Under the pieces are notes generated by a model, which was not told the DNA's origin, did no database searches, and was given only the letters and a program-made list of their open reading frames with translations. Below are positions 15,017 through 22,853 of a stretch of DNA of 35,797 nucleotides, in pieces; the stretch's first letter is position 1; every line of letters begins with the position of its first letter. The position numbers and the translations under genes are program-made. The stretch is from JBBRWO01 sp038249135. Its GTDB lineage: Bacteria > Actinomycetota > Coriobacteriia > Anaerosomatales > JAAXUF01. The stretch is taken from contig JBBRWO010000008.1 in NCBI GenBank assembly GCA_038249135.1, positions 1 to 35,797 on the forward strand, read 5' to 3'.

Positions 15017-15691
15017 ATGAACGCAGTCATCATCGGCGGGGGTAAGGTCGGCTCGAACCTCGCCAAGACACTGTCAGCCGGCGGAGATACGATCACCGTG
15101 ATCGAGCTCGATCCTGAGAAGTGCGAAACGCTGACCGAGAAGCTCCCCAACGTCACCGTGATCTGCGGCGACGGCGACGAGCCCTACGTGCTCGACGAAG
15201 CGAACGCTCGCAGCGCCGACGCGATTGTGGCCGCCACCGGGCACGACGAAGACAATCTCGTGGTGTGTCTGCTCGGCAAGTTCGAGTACAACGCGCCGCT
15301 CACCATCGCGCGCATCAACAATCAGGACAACGCGTGGCTGTTCACCGAGCGCTTTGGCGTCGACGTCCCGATCAGCAACACCGCGATCATGGCCGAGGTA
15401 CTTCAACACGTGAGCCTCGGCGACATCGTGACGCTGCTCCGCCTCAAGGCCGAGAACATGGTCGTGGACGAGATCGTGCTGCCGCCGGACTCCTCGGCGG
15501 TGGGCAAACGGCTCTCTGAGCTGACGCTTCCTGACTGCAGCCAGGTGATGGCGATCGTCTCCGGCGGCGGAGTGGTGGTGCCGAGAGGCGATACGGTGCT
15601 GAGCGCCGGCGACGAACTGCTGATCCTCGCGAAGTGTGAGGACGATACTGCGCTGCGCACGGCTTTTGGGGTGCACGCGAAGGCGAGCTGA
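15017..15691 (+). CDS. TrkA-type RCK protein, second of a pair
   Basis: The protein is 224 aa. RCK-N has MNAVIIGGGKVGSNLAKTL and the acidic end VIELD at the second strand, and RCK-C covers about 140-220 with VGKRLSELTLP. It is distinct in sequence from its neighbour, so the pair is an old duplication that probably works as a heteromeric ring. AAGGAGA lies 5 nt before the ATG. A weak hairpin follows the stop codon (15697-15711). Confidence 0.92.
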   Translation: MNAVIIGGGKVGSNLAKTLSAGGDTITVIELDPEKCETLTEKLPNVTVICGDGDEPYVLDEANARSADAIVAATGHDEDNLVVCLLGKFEYNAPLTIARINNQDNAWLFTERFGVDVPISNTAIMAEVLQHVSLGDIVTLLRLKAENMVVDEIVLPPDSSAVGKRLSELTLPDCSQVMAIVSGGGVVVPRGDTVLSAGDELLILAKCEDDTALRTAFGVHAKAS

Positions 15692-15696
15692 AGCTT

Positions 15697-15711
15697 GCCG
15701 CCCCATGCGGC
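15697..15711 (+). terminator. Weak hairpin after the RCK genes
   Basis: GCCGC-CCCAT-GCGGC, extended by two T-G pairs, with no T run. It sits just before the putative purL -10. Confidence 0.35.
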
Positions 15712-15722
15712 GGTTCCTCGGC

Positions 15723-15728
15723 TACAAT
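15723..15728 (+). promoter_or_regulatory. Putative -10 box of purL
   Basis: TACAAT within CTACAATGAC, the same 10-mer as upstream of purC. The ATG it contains (15727) is in frame with purL, but it would be inside the promoter, which supports the downstream start. Confidence 0.45.
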
Positions 15729-15768
15729 GACCACGAACCCACCGCCCACGCGCCGAGGAGCCCCACGC

Positions 15769-18033
15769 ATGGTTGAGTCGCTGTCGACCGAACTCGCCCC
15801 CCAGCTCGCTGTCGAACTGGGCCTGAAACTCGACGAGTACGAGAAGATCGTCGTCATCCTCGGGCGCGTCCCGAGTCTGACGGAGCTCTACATGTACTCG
15901 CTGATGTGGAGTGAACACTGCAGCTACAAGCACTCGCGCAAGGCGCTGCGCATGTTCCCGACCACCGGCGAGCGCGTGCTGCAGGGCCCGGGCGAGAACG
16001 CCGGCGTAATCAGCGTGGGCGACGGCTGGGCGGTCGCCTTCAAGATGGAGTCGCACAACCACCCCAGCGCCATCGAGCCCTACCAGGGCGCCGCCACCGG
16101 AGTCGGCGGCATCATCCGCGACATCTTCACGATGGGCGCCCGTCCAATCGCAAGCCTCAACTCGCTGCGCTTCGGCACGCTCGACAAGCCGCGCCAGCGC
16201 TACCTCTTCGAGGGCTCGGTCGCCGGCATCGGTGGCTACGGCAACTGTCTCGGCGTGCCCACGGTGGGCGGCGAGGTGTACTTCGAGGAAGCCTACGAGG
16301 GCAACTGCCTCATCAACGCCATGTCCATCGGCGTCATGCGCGACGACGAGATCATTCGCGCGACCGCGACCGGCCCCGGCAACCTCGTGCTGCTCATCGG
16401 CTCGACGACCGGCCGAGACGGAATCGGCGGTGCCTCGGTGCTCGCCAGCCAGGAGTTCGACGAGCGCGCCGAGGACAAGCGCCCCGCCGTGCAGGTGGGC
16501 GACCCGTTCGAGGAGAAGCTGCTCATCGAAGCGTGCCTCGAGCTGCTCAGCAACAAGCTGCTCGTCGGCTTGGGCGATTGCGGCGCTGCCGGGCTCACGA
16601 GCTCCATCAGCGAGATGGCCGACCGCGGCAATGCTGGCGTCGACATCGACGTCTCCAAGATCCCCGCGCGCGAGAACGAGATGAAGCCGTTCGAGTTCAT
16701 GGTCAGCGAGTCGCAGGAGCGGATGGTCGGGGTCGTGACGCCCGAGAAGCTCGAGGCGGCGCACGCGATCTGCACCAAGTGGGGCCTGCGCTCCACCGTC
16801 ATCGGCACCGTCACCGACACCGGACGCTTCGTGGTCCGCGAGGGCGACACCGTCGTCGCCGACATGCCCGCGGCAACACTCGCCAATGACGCCCCCATCT
16901 ACGATCCCGAGATGTCGCGTCCGGCCTACCTCGACGAGGTCCAGGCGTTCGACGCGCTGGCCTCACTCGAGCACCCCACCGACCCCACCGCGCTCTCCGA
17001 GACGCTCCTCGGCCTGCTTGCGAGCCCCAACATCTGCTCGCGCCGCTGGATCTGGGAGCAGTACGACCACCAGGTCATCCTCAACACCGTCGTGCTCCCG
17101 GGCAGCGACGCCGCGGTACTGCGCATCGGCGACGACGGCCGCGGCATCGCGGTCTCCTCGGACTGCAACGGGCGCTACTGCTACCTCGATCCGTACGTGG
17201 GCGCGCAGATCGCACTGGCGGAGGCGTCACGAAACGTGGCGTGCGCCGGCGCGACCCCCGCGGCCATCACGGACTGCCTGAACTTCGGCAATCCCGAGAA
17301 GCCCGAGGTGTTCTATACCTTCCACGAGGCGATCCGTGGTCTCTCGGACGCGTGCAAGGCGTGGGGGATCCCGGTCATCAGCGGCAATGTGAGCTTCTAC
17401 AACGAGTCGTTCGGCTCGCCCATCTACCCGACGCCGACCGTCGGCCTCGTGGGCGTGATGGACGACGTCACCAAATACGCGACCGCATCGTTCAAGGACG
17501 ACGGCGACGTCATCATCCTCGTGGGCGAGTCGCTGAACGAACTGGGCGGCAGCGAGTACCTCAAGGTCGAGCACGGCCTCGTCTCCGGTCCGCCGCCAGC
17601 GCTCGACCTCGAGCTTGAGGCCGACGTACAGGCCGCCGTCCGAGACGCCATCACCGAAGGCGTCCTCAAGAGCGCGCACGACTGCTCGGAAGGCGGCATC
17701 GCCGTCACGCTGGCCGAGAGCTGCCTGTCCGGCCGCATCGGCGCCGACGTCCACCTCCACGACGACCTCGCCCCGGTCGCCTCGCTCTTTGGCGAGAGCC
17801 AGAGCCGCATCGTCGTCTCGCTCGAGGAGGCCGACGCGGAGGCGTTCGTCGAGACGCTCATCTCGGCCGAGGTGCCCTACAGCGTCATCGGCACGGTTGG
17901 CGGCGACCGCCTCACGATCTGCGAGCGCCTCGACCTCACGCTGGATGAGCTGGTCGAAGCCTTCGAGCCGACGCTCGAGCGTCTGGTACACGGCGGCGAG
18001 ACCGTGCAGTCCGAGGAGCTCTTCGAGGGTTAG
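15769..18033 (+). CDS. purL: FGAM synthetase large subunit PurL
   Basis: The protein is 754 aa, the small PurL that works with separate PurS and PurQ. It converts FGAR to FGAM with ATP and ammonia. Typical motifs are MWSEHCSYKHSRKALR near the start, SHNHPSAIEPYQGAATGVGG (about 100), ISGNVSFYNE in the second half and the C-terminal DCSEGGIAVTLAES. I prefer the ATG at 15769, preceded by GAGGAG at 9 nt, over one 42 nt upstream. It stands apart from purS-purQ because the ATPase/RCK genes lie between them. A strong terminator-like hairpin follows. Confidence 0.96.
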   Translation: MVESLSTELAPQLAVELGLKLDEYEKIVVILGRVPSLTELYMYSLMWSEHCSYKHSRKALRMFPTTGERVLQGPGENAGVISVGDGWAVAFKMESHNHPSAIEPYQGAATGVGGIIRDIFTMGARPIASLNSLRFGTLDKPRQRYLFEGSVAGIGGYGNCLGVPTVGGEVYFEEAYEGNCLINAMSIGVMRDDEIIRATATGPGNLVLLIGSTTGRDGIGGASVLASQEFDERAEDKRPAVQVGDPFEEKLLIEACLELLSNKLLVGLGDCGAAGLTSSISEMADRGNAGVDIDVSKIPARENEMKPFEFMVSESQERMVGVVTPEKLEAAHAICTKWGLRSTVIGTVTDTGRFVVREGDTVVADMPAATLANDAPIYDPEMSRPAYLDEVQAFDALASLEHPTDPTALSETLLGLLASPNICSRRWIWEQYDHQVILNTVVLPGSDAAVLRIGDDGRGIAVSSDCNGRYCYLDPYVGAQIALAEASRNVACAGATPAAITDCLNFGNPEKPEVFYTFHEAIRGLSDACKAWGIPVISGNVSFYNESFGSPIYPTPTVGLVGVMDDVTKYATASFKDDGDVIILVGESLNELGGSEYLKVEHGLVSGPPPALDLELEADVQAAVRDAITEGVLKSAHDCSEGGIAVTLAESCLSGRIGADVHLHDDLAPVASLFGESQSRIVVSLEEADAEAFVETLISAEVPYSVIGTVGGDRLTICERLDLTLDELVEAFEPTLERLVHGGETVQSEELFEG

Positions 18034-18065
18034 GCGCGTACGACTGCGTCTCCGTCTGAATCTGC

Positions 18066-18097
18066 CGAAGGCCGTCGCCCACCCGCGACGGCCTTCG
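18066..18097 (+). terminator. purL terminator hairpin
   Basis: A perfect 13-bp stem, CGAAGGCCGTCGC with GCGACGGCCTTCG, and a 6-base loop, 33 nt after the purL stop. The T tract is short. Confidence 0.7.
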
Positions 18098-18127
18098 TGC
18101 CGTTTGCCGAGTGGTCGCGTGCATCCG

Positions 18128-18156
18128 TTGGGAATCGGCGAGCGTTCAGGTACTGT
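18128..18156 (+). promoter_or_regulatory. Possible promoter of the CWB2 surface protein gene
   Basis: TTGGGA and TACTGT with 17-bp spacing, about 75 nt before the start codon. Both boxes are imperfect. Confidence 0.4.
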
Positions 18157-18231
18157 GGATGGTGCAATGTAGGTTTCGCAGTGGGCGGGGGTCCGGCTGT
18201 CAGGGCTGCGATGTGGTGGAGGGGGAACTCA

Positions 18232-21039
18232 ATGAGCGTGCTGTCGCTACGCCTGCGCCCGCAGGCCGTCATGAGGGTCACGGCCTTCGCGGTGGGCCTG
18301 TGCCTGTCGCTCTTCTTGGCGGTGGGTGTCGCAGTCGCCGTACCCGCACCTCCACCTGATCTAGGCGTTACCGTCCCGGTCGATGCCTACGAGGTCGACA
18401 ACGTCCTGACTCAGGCCAAGACCATCACCGTCGGTGCTGTGCCACAGGAGCACTCCATCCACGCGAGGCTTAACAACGATTGGGTCAAGTTCCCGGCGAA
18501 GGCCGGCAGCACCTATGTCATCGATAACCCGGACTACTTCAGTATGCCGAGGGGCATAGCTCTGAAACTGGAGCGTTACAGCGGAACGCGAGTCGTCTTC
18601 GAGCTCTGCGATGCGGCCGGAAACGTGCTCGCGCGCTCACAGAACGCAGACGGTTTCCGATTCAAGTTTGCCAAGCGCCGGTCGATGTTCATGTCCGAGC
18701 AAATCGTCTGGAAAGCCCCTAAGGCTCAGACGGTGTACGTCAGGATTTCGTCGTTCCCGGACATGGACTACGAGCAGGTCGGATCCTACCTGGTGCAGGT
18801 GAAAAGCGTCGTCCCGCAGATCAGCGGCCACGTCACCGCTCCTGATGGTGAGCCGGCGCCGTACGCGTACGTGTCTACGGAGTCAGGGATGGCCGAGGCC
18901 CTGCCTGCCGGCACCTCCATGGCTGTTGAATCGTGGAGCGGGGCCGAGGCGCTGACCGATGAGAACGGCGACTACGTGCTCTACGGCCTCGACGACGGCG
19001 ACTACTCGGTCTACTTCGACGGCGTCCGCTGGCAGAACTCCTACCTGCAAGACGAGTTCTACGACGACGTGCACGAGCGCGATATGGCGATGCCGGAACT
19101 GCTCACGGTCGGCGGCATGAAGCAGATCACAGGAATCGATGCCCAGCTCGACTTGGCTCCGGGCTTCATCAGCGGTCGCGTGGTCGATGCGGCCGGCAAC
19201 CCTATTGAGGGCATTCGCGTTGCGCCGTACTACAACGCGGGCTGGGCCTGGTACGTCTGGTCGTCCGACTACTACGCCTGGACGGATGCGGACGGATACT
19301 ACGTGTGCCGCGGAGGAAGCGACAGAACCTGGCGCATCGGATTCTTCGATGACTCGGGCATGAATCGCTACTTCAGCGAATACTGGGATGACGCGCCGTC
19401 TGTCGATGCGGCGAGCGATATCGTCGTATCCGGGGGTTCGGCCTTGGGCAGCTACGACGCCACGCTCACGTCGGTTCCGCTTCTCGCTTCAGGATCGATC
19501 GAGGATTCAGCGGGTCTGGGCATCTCGTCGGGTGAGGTCAACGTATACGACGCACAGAACCATAGCTGGGTCGCCGCGGTCTATGCCGACGAGGATGGCA
19601 ACTGGGAGTATCACTCGGAGTTTTCGGGCTTTGAGGCGAAGTTCCAGTTCTCCGATGGGGATGGCTCTTACGCCACGGAATGGTTCGACGACAAGGGCGA
19701 CTGGGATGCGGCTGACATCGTCACGCTTTCGTCTGACGGGCCCGCCGTGCTCGACGCCGTCTTAGCTGAGTACGCTCCCAGCTTGAGCGGTGTCGTCACC
19801 GACGCCAAGACCGGTGCGCCTGCTCGCGGAATCCAGGTCTGGCTCTTCGACTACACGGGTACCACCTGGTTTCCCATCGACAGCACGGTCACGGACGCGG
19901 CCGGCGCCTATCAGTTCCAGCAGATATGGGACAGAGAGTTCATCGTCAAGTACTACGATCCCACCGGTTACTTCGCCACTGAGTACTGTGACAATGTCGC
20001 TTCGCCCTTCAAGGCGGAGTGGATCTACGCCGATCTGGGATCCGACGTTCAGATGGATGCCGCACTTCAGCCGCAAGGCGATCGCATGTACGGCAGAAAT
20101 CGCTTCGGTACGGCGGTCGCAGCGGGCAAGCAGGCCTTCCCTGAATGGGGTGGCGTCAAAGACGTGATCATCGCCTCCGGCGATAATGTTTCCGCGTGCG
20201 ACCCGTTGGCAGCCGGCAGTCTTTCATGGGCATATGACGCGCCGTTGCTACTCACCTCGAAGAATCCGAGCCCAAGCGAGACCATCAAGGCCATCAAGGA
20301 GATCGAGGCGGCATCAGGCGGCAATCTGACGATTCATGTCGTCGGCGGCCCGGCGGCCGTTCCTGAGGCGCGCATTACTGAGATGGCGTCGATTGTGGGA
20401 ACTGACAGCATCGAGCGTCTGCCGTACGGCGACCGCTACGAAACCGCTAGGCAGATCGCGTTGCGCGCGCACGAAGTCGCACTGGCGCGCGGAGAGGATC
20501 CGAGCGTCGCATTTGTCGTGAACGGTAGCGATGCAACCAAGTTCTGGGACGCCCTCTCCGCCTCGGCCATCGCAGCTCGCAGGGGAGCGCCCATCCTGCT
20601 CACCCCGACCACCGGTGCCGTGCCTGCGCCCACGTTGATGGCGCTTAAGGCAATCGCACCCCATGACGTCTACATCGTCGGCGGAACCGCGTGCGTGACT
20701 GCGTCGGCCTACACCCAGGTAAATGCCACAGCGAGGCTCGCTGGTCGCGACCGCTACGAGACCTCAGTCAAGCTGGCCAAGTTCAGCGGCACCGAGGGCT
20801 GGCTGGCCTACACGCAGGTCGGACTGGCCGCCACGTTGCCAGACGGTCTGACCGGCGGCAGCGCTATGGGGCTTCTCGGCGGACCGATGCTCGTCACCAG
20901 CAGCTCGTCGCTGCCATCGGTAACCTACAAGTTCATCGATGACAACGACCAGCTTATCGACCATGTCGTCATCTTTGGCGGCTCGGAAGCTGTCGGCGGT
21001 GCGATCAGCACTTCCGTGAAACAGGCGTTGAAGCAGTAG
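18232..21039 (+). CDS. Secreted surface protein: PPC-like domain, CnaB-like repeats and three CWB2 repeats
   Basis: The protein is 935 aa with a signal peptide (about 1-37). Residues 50-195 resemble a bacterial pre-peptidase C-terminal (PPC) domain (DAYEVDNVLTQAK, NNDWVKF). Four carboxypeptidase-regulatory-like/CnaB-type beta domains follow (starts near ISGHV, ISGRVVDAAGNP, ASGSIEDSAG and LSGVVTDAKTG), many with aromatic-rich, acidic loops. Residues about 616-935 are three CWB2 (PF04122) repeats, each beginning with R(F/Y)xTA-type sequence and ending in VVGG-type strands, which bind non-covalently to the cell wall. It has no LPxTG motif. GTGGAGGGGGA precedes the ATG. Probably an adhesive or structural surface component; the ligand is unknown. 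Confidence 0.9.
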   Translation: MSVLSLRLRPQAVMRVTAFAVGLCLSLFLAVGVAVAVPAPPPDLGVTVPVDAYEVDNVLTQAKTITVGAVPQEHSIHARLNNDWVKFPAKAGSTYVIDNPDYFSMPRGIALKLERYSGTRVVFELCDAAGNVLARSQNADGFRFKFAKRRSMFMSEQIVWKAPKAQTVYVRISSFPDMDYEQVGSYLVQVKSVVPQISGHVTAPDGEPAPYAYVSTESGMAEALPAGTSMAVESWSGAEALTDENGDYVLYGLDDGDYSVYFDGVRWQNSYLQDEFYDDVHERDMAMPELLTVGGMKQITGIDAQLDLAPGFISGRVVDAAGNPIEGIRVAPYYNAGWAWYVWSSDYYAWTDADGYYVCRGGSDRTWRIGFFDDSGMNRYFSEYWDDAPSVDAASDIVVSGGSALGSYDATLTSVPLLASGSIEDSAGLGISSGEVNVYDAQNHSWVAAVYADEDGNWEYHSEFSGFEAKFQFSDGDGSYATEWFDDKGDWDAADIVTLSSDGPAVLDAVLAEYAPSLSGVVTDAKTGAPARGIQVWLFDYTGTTWFPIDSTVTDAAGAYQFQQIWDREFIVKYYDPTGYFATEYCDNVASPFKAEWIYADLGSDVQMDAALQPQGDRMYGRNRFGTAVAAGKQAFPEWGGVKDVIIASGDNVSACDPLAAGSLSWAYDAPLLLTSKNPSPSETIKAIKEIEAASGGNLTIHVVGGPAAVPEARITEMASIVGTDSIERLPYGDRYETARQIALRAHEVALARGEDPSVAFVVNGSDATKFWDALSASAIAARRGAPILLTPTTGAVPAPTLMALKAIAPHDVYIVGGTACVTASAYTQVNATARLAGRDRYETSVKLAKFSGTEGWLAYTQVGLAATLPDGLTGGSAMGLLGGPMLVTSSSSLPSVTYKFIDDNDQLIDHVVIFGGSEAVGGAISTSVKQALKQ

Positions 21040-21053
21040 CCCTTGGCGGCTTG

Positions 21054-21103
21054 CGGGCCGTGAATTTCACACTCACGCGGCCCGTCCCGAAAGGGGCGGG
21101 CCG
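21054..21103 (+). terminator. Two overlapping hairpins between the CWB2 gene and purF
   Basis: Stem A pairs 21054-21063 with 21073-21084 (with a 2-nt bulge). Stem B pairs CGGCCCGTCCC (21078-21088) with GGGGCGGGCCG (21093-21103) around a GAAA tetraloop. Both use 21078-21084, so only one forms. Stem B is probably the terminator of the upstream gene, although no T tract follows. Confidence 0.55.
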
Positions 21104-21123
21104 CACTGCGTAGGCGCGAATCG

Positions 21124-21132
21124 TGCTAGACT
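21124..21132 (+). promoter_or_regulatory. Extended -10 promoter of purF
   Basis: TGCTAGACT, i.e. TGn followed by TAGACT (21127-21132), which places the start of transcription about 40 nt before the purF ATG. The identical 9-mer occurs at 31725-31733. Confidence 0.5.
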
Positions 21133-21179
21133 ACGCGCGTTCACGCCCCCCACACATGATCCGAGGCTGAGCCGCCGCA

Positions 21180-22640
21180 ATGACCAATGTTGCTTCCGAG
21201 GAGCCACTCCTCGCCGAGAGACCCGACCGTCCCGAAGAGTCCTGCGGAGTGTTCGCGGTGTACGCGCCAGGCGAGGATGTCGCGCGCCTGACCTACTTCG
21301 GTCTGCACGCCCTCCAGCACCGCGGACAGGAGTCCGCCGGCATCGCCGTGGGCGACAACGACACCGTCACCGTCACCAAGAACCTCGGGCTCGTCAGCCG
21401 CGTCTTCCGTGAGAGCGACCTCGACTCACTCACCGGCGAAGTCGCCATCGGGCACACCCGCTATTCGACCACCGGCTCCTCCACCAGCTGGGAGAATGCG
21501 CAGCCGCACCTCTCGGCGATCGGGCATCAGGTCATTGCGCTCGCGCACAATGGCAACCTGGTCAACACCGCGGAGCTGCGCGACGGTCTCAAGCTCAAGG
21601 GCTTGCGATTCCGCTCGACCACCGACTCCGAGGTCATGACGACGCTCGTCGGCTACTTCACGCAGCAGTCTCACCACATGCGCGAGGGCATCCGCGAGAC
21701 CATGAAGCTCATCCGCGGCGCCTACGCCGTCGTACTCACCACCGAGAACGCCGTCTACGCCTTCCGCGATCCGCACGGTGTGCGCCCGCTCGTCATGGGC
21801 GAGCTGCCCGACGGGGCGGGCTGGGTCATCTCCAGCGAGACGTGCGGCCTCGACATCGTGGGAGCCACCTACCTGCGCGACGTCGCCCCCGGTGAGATGA
21901 TCAAGATCTCTGCCGCCGGTATCGAAGCCGAGCAGGCCGTCCCCGCCGAGAAGCCCTCGCTGTGCATGTTCGAGTTCGTCTACTTCGCGCGTCCCGACTC
22001 CGACATGCTCGACTGCAGCCTTTACGAGGCCCGTCACCGCATGGGAGCGGCACTCGCCGCGGAAGCGCCCGCAGAAGCCGACATGGTCATGGGCGTGCCC
22101 GACTCCGGCATCCCGGCCGCAGTCGGATTCGCTGCCGCGTCGGGCGTGCCGTACGGCGAGGGGCTCGCGAAGAATCGCTACGTCGGGCGCACCTTCATCT
22201 CGCCGTCGCAGACGCTGCGACAGCAGGGCATCAAGCTCAAGCTCAACCCGCTCAAGCACGCGATCAAGGGCAAGCGGCTCGTGGTCGTCGACGACTCGAT
22301 CGTGCGCGGCAACACCACCAAGAAGCTCATCCAACTCCTGCGCGACGCGGGAGCCGCGGAGGTCCACATGCGCATCACGTCGCCACCGGTCGCGTGGCCG
22401 TGTTTCTACGGCATCGACACCGACAGCCAGGACCAGCTCATCGGCGCCACCAAGACGGTCGAGGAGATTCGCGCTCACATCGACGCTGACTCACTGGCGT
22501 ATCTCTCGCTTCCCGCGATGGTCGCTGCCACCAATGCGCCTGCCGAGTCGTTCTGTCTGGCATGCTTCGACGGCGAGTATCCCATCGATATCCCCGACTC
22601 CGTACGCCACGGCAAAATGGCTTTGGAATCTCTCGGATAG
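21180..22640 (+). CDS. purF: Amidophosphoribosyltransferase
   Basis: The protein is 486 aa and catalyses the committed step of purine synthesis, PRPP plus glutamine to phosphoribosylamine. The N-terminal 21 residues are a propeptide to be removed before catalytic Cys22 (EESCGVF). The glutaminase domain has HTRYSTTG, and the PRPP loop is VVVDDSIVRGNTTKK. Four cysteines matching the [4Fe-4S] ligands of the Bacillus-type enzyme are present: one in SLCMFEF, one in AWPCFYG and a C-x2-C in FCLACFDGEY. It is therefore the Fe-S form, oxygen-sensitive in Bacillus, which suits an anaerobe. Its own promoter is likely at 21124. Confidence 0.97.
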   Translation: MTNVASEEPLLAERPDRPEESCGVFAVYAPGEDVARLTYFGLHALQHRGQESAGIAVGDNDTVTVTKNLGLVSRVFRESDLDSLTGEVAIGHTRYSTTGSSTSWENAQPHLSAIGHQVIALAHNGNLVNTAELRDGLKLKGLRFRSTTDSEVMTTLVGYFTQQSHHMREGIRETMKLIRGAYAVVLTTENAVYAFRDPHGVRPLVMGELPDGAGWVISSETCGLDIVGATYLRDVAPGEMIKISAAGIEAEQAVPAEKPSLCMFEFVYFARPDSDMLDCSLYEARHRMGAALAAEAPAEADMVMGVPDSGIPAAVGFAAASGVPYGEGLAKNRYVGRTFISPSQTLRQQGIKLKLNPLKHAIKGKRLVVVDDSIVRGNTTKKLIQLLRDAGAAEVHMRITSPPVAWPCFYGIDTDSQDQLIGATKTVEEIRAHIDADSLAYLSLPAMVAATNAPAESFCLACFDGEYPIDIPDSVRHGKMALESLG

Positions 22641-22853
22641 GAGCGCGATCACACGCCATGGCGGGGATGTTTCTCGTGCCGGCGATCGAACTACTTCCTG
22701 GCGTATGCGCGGTACCTCGGGCGATTCGCTGACGAAGGTGATCATCCTTAATCGAAATAGATGGCTGTGCGCTGCGCTGCACGCTATTCTGAGCTCCGGG
22801 GATGCGGTGAACAGTGCCGTACACAGCTCACTTTCGACTGCGGGGAGACACCC
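22641..22853. other. Intergenic region before the subtilase gene
   Basis: 213 bp with no credible gene. TATTCT at 22785-22790 is a possible -10 for the subtilase. I recognise no riboswitch or clear terminator here. Confidence 0.4.

Noticed and set aside
21104..21179. Purine riboswitch upstream of purF
   Set aside because: No three-way-junction core motifs seen here or before other pur genes.
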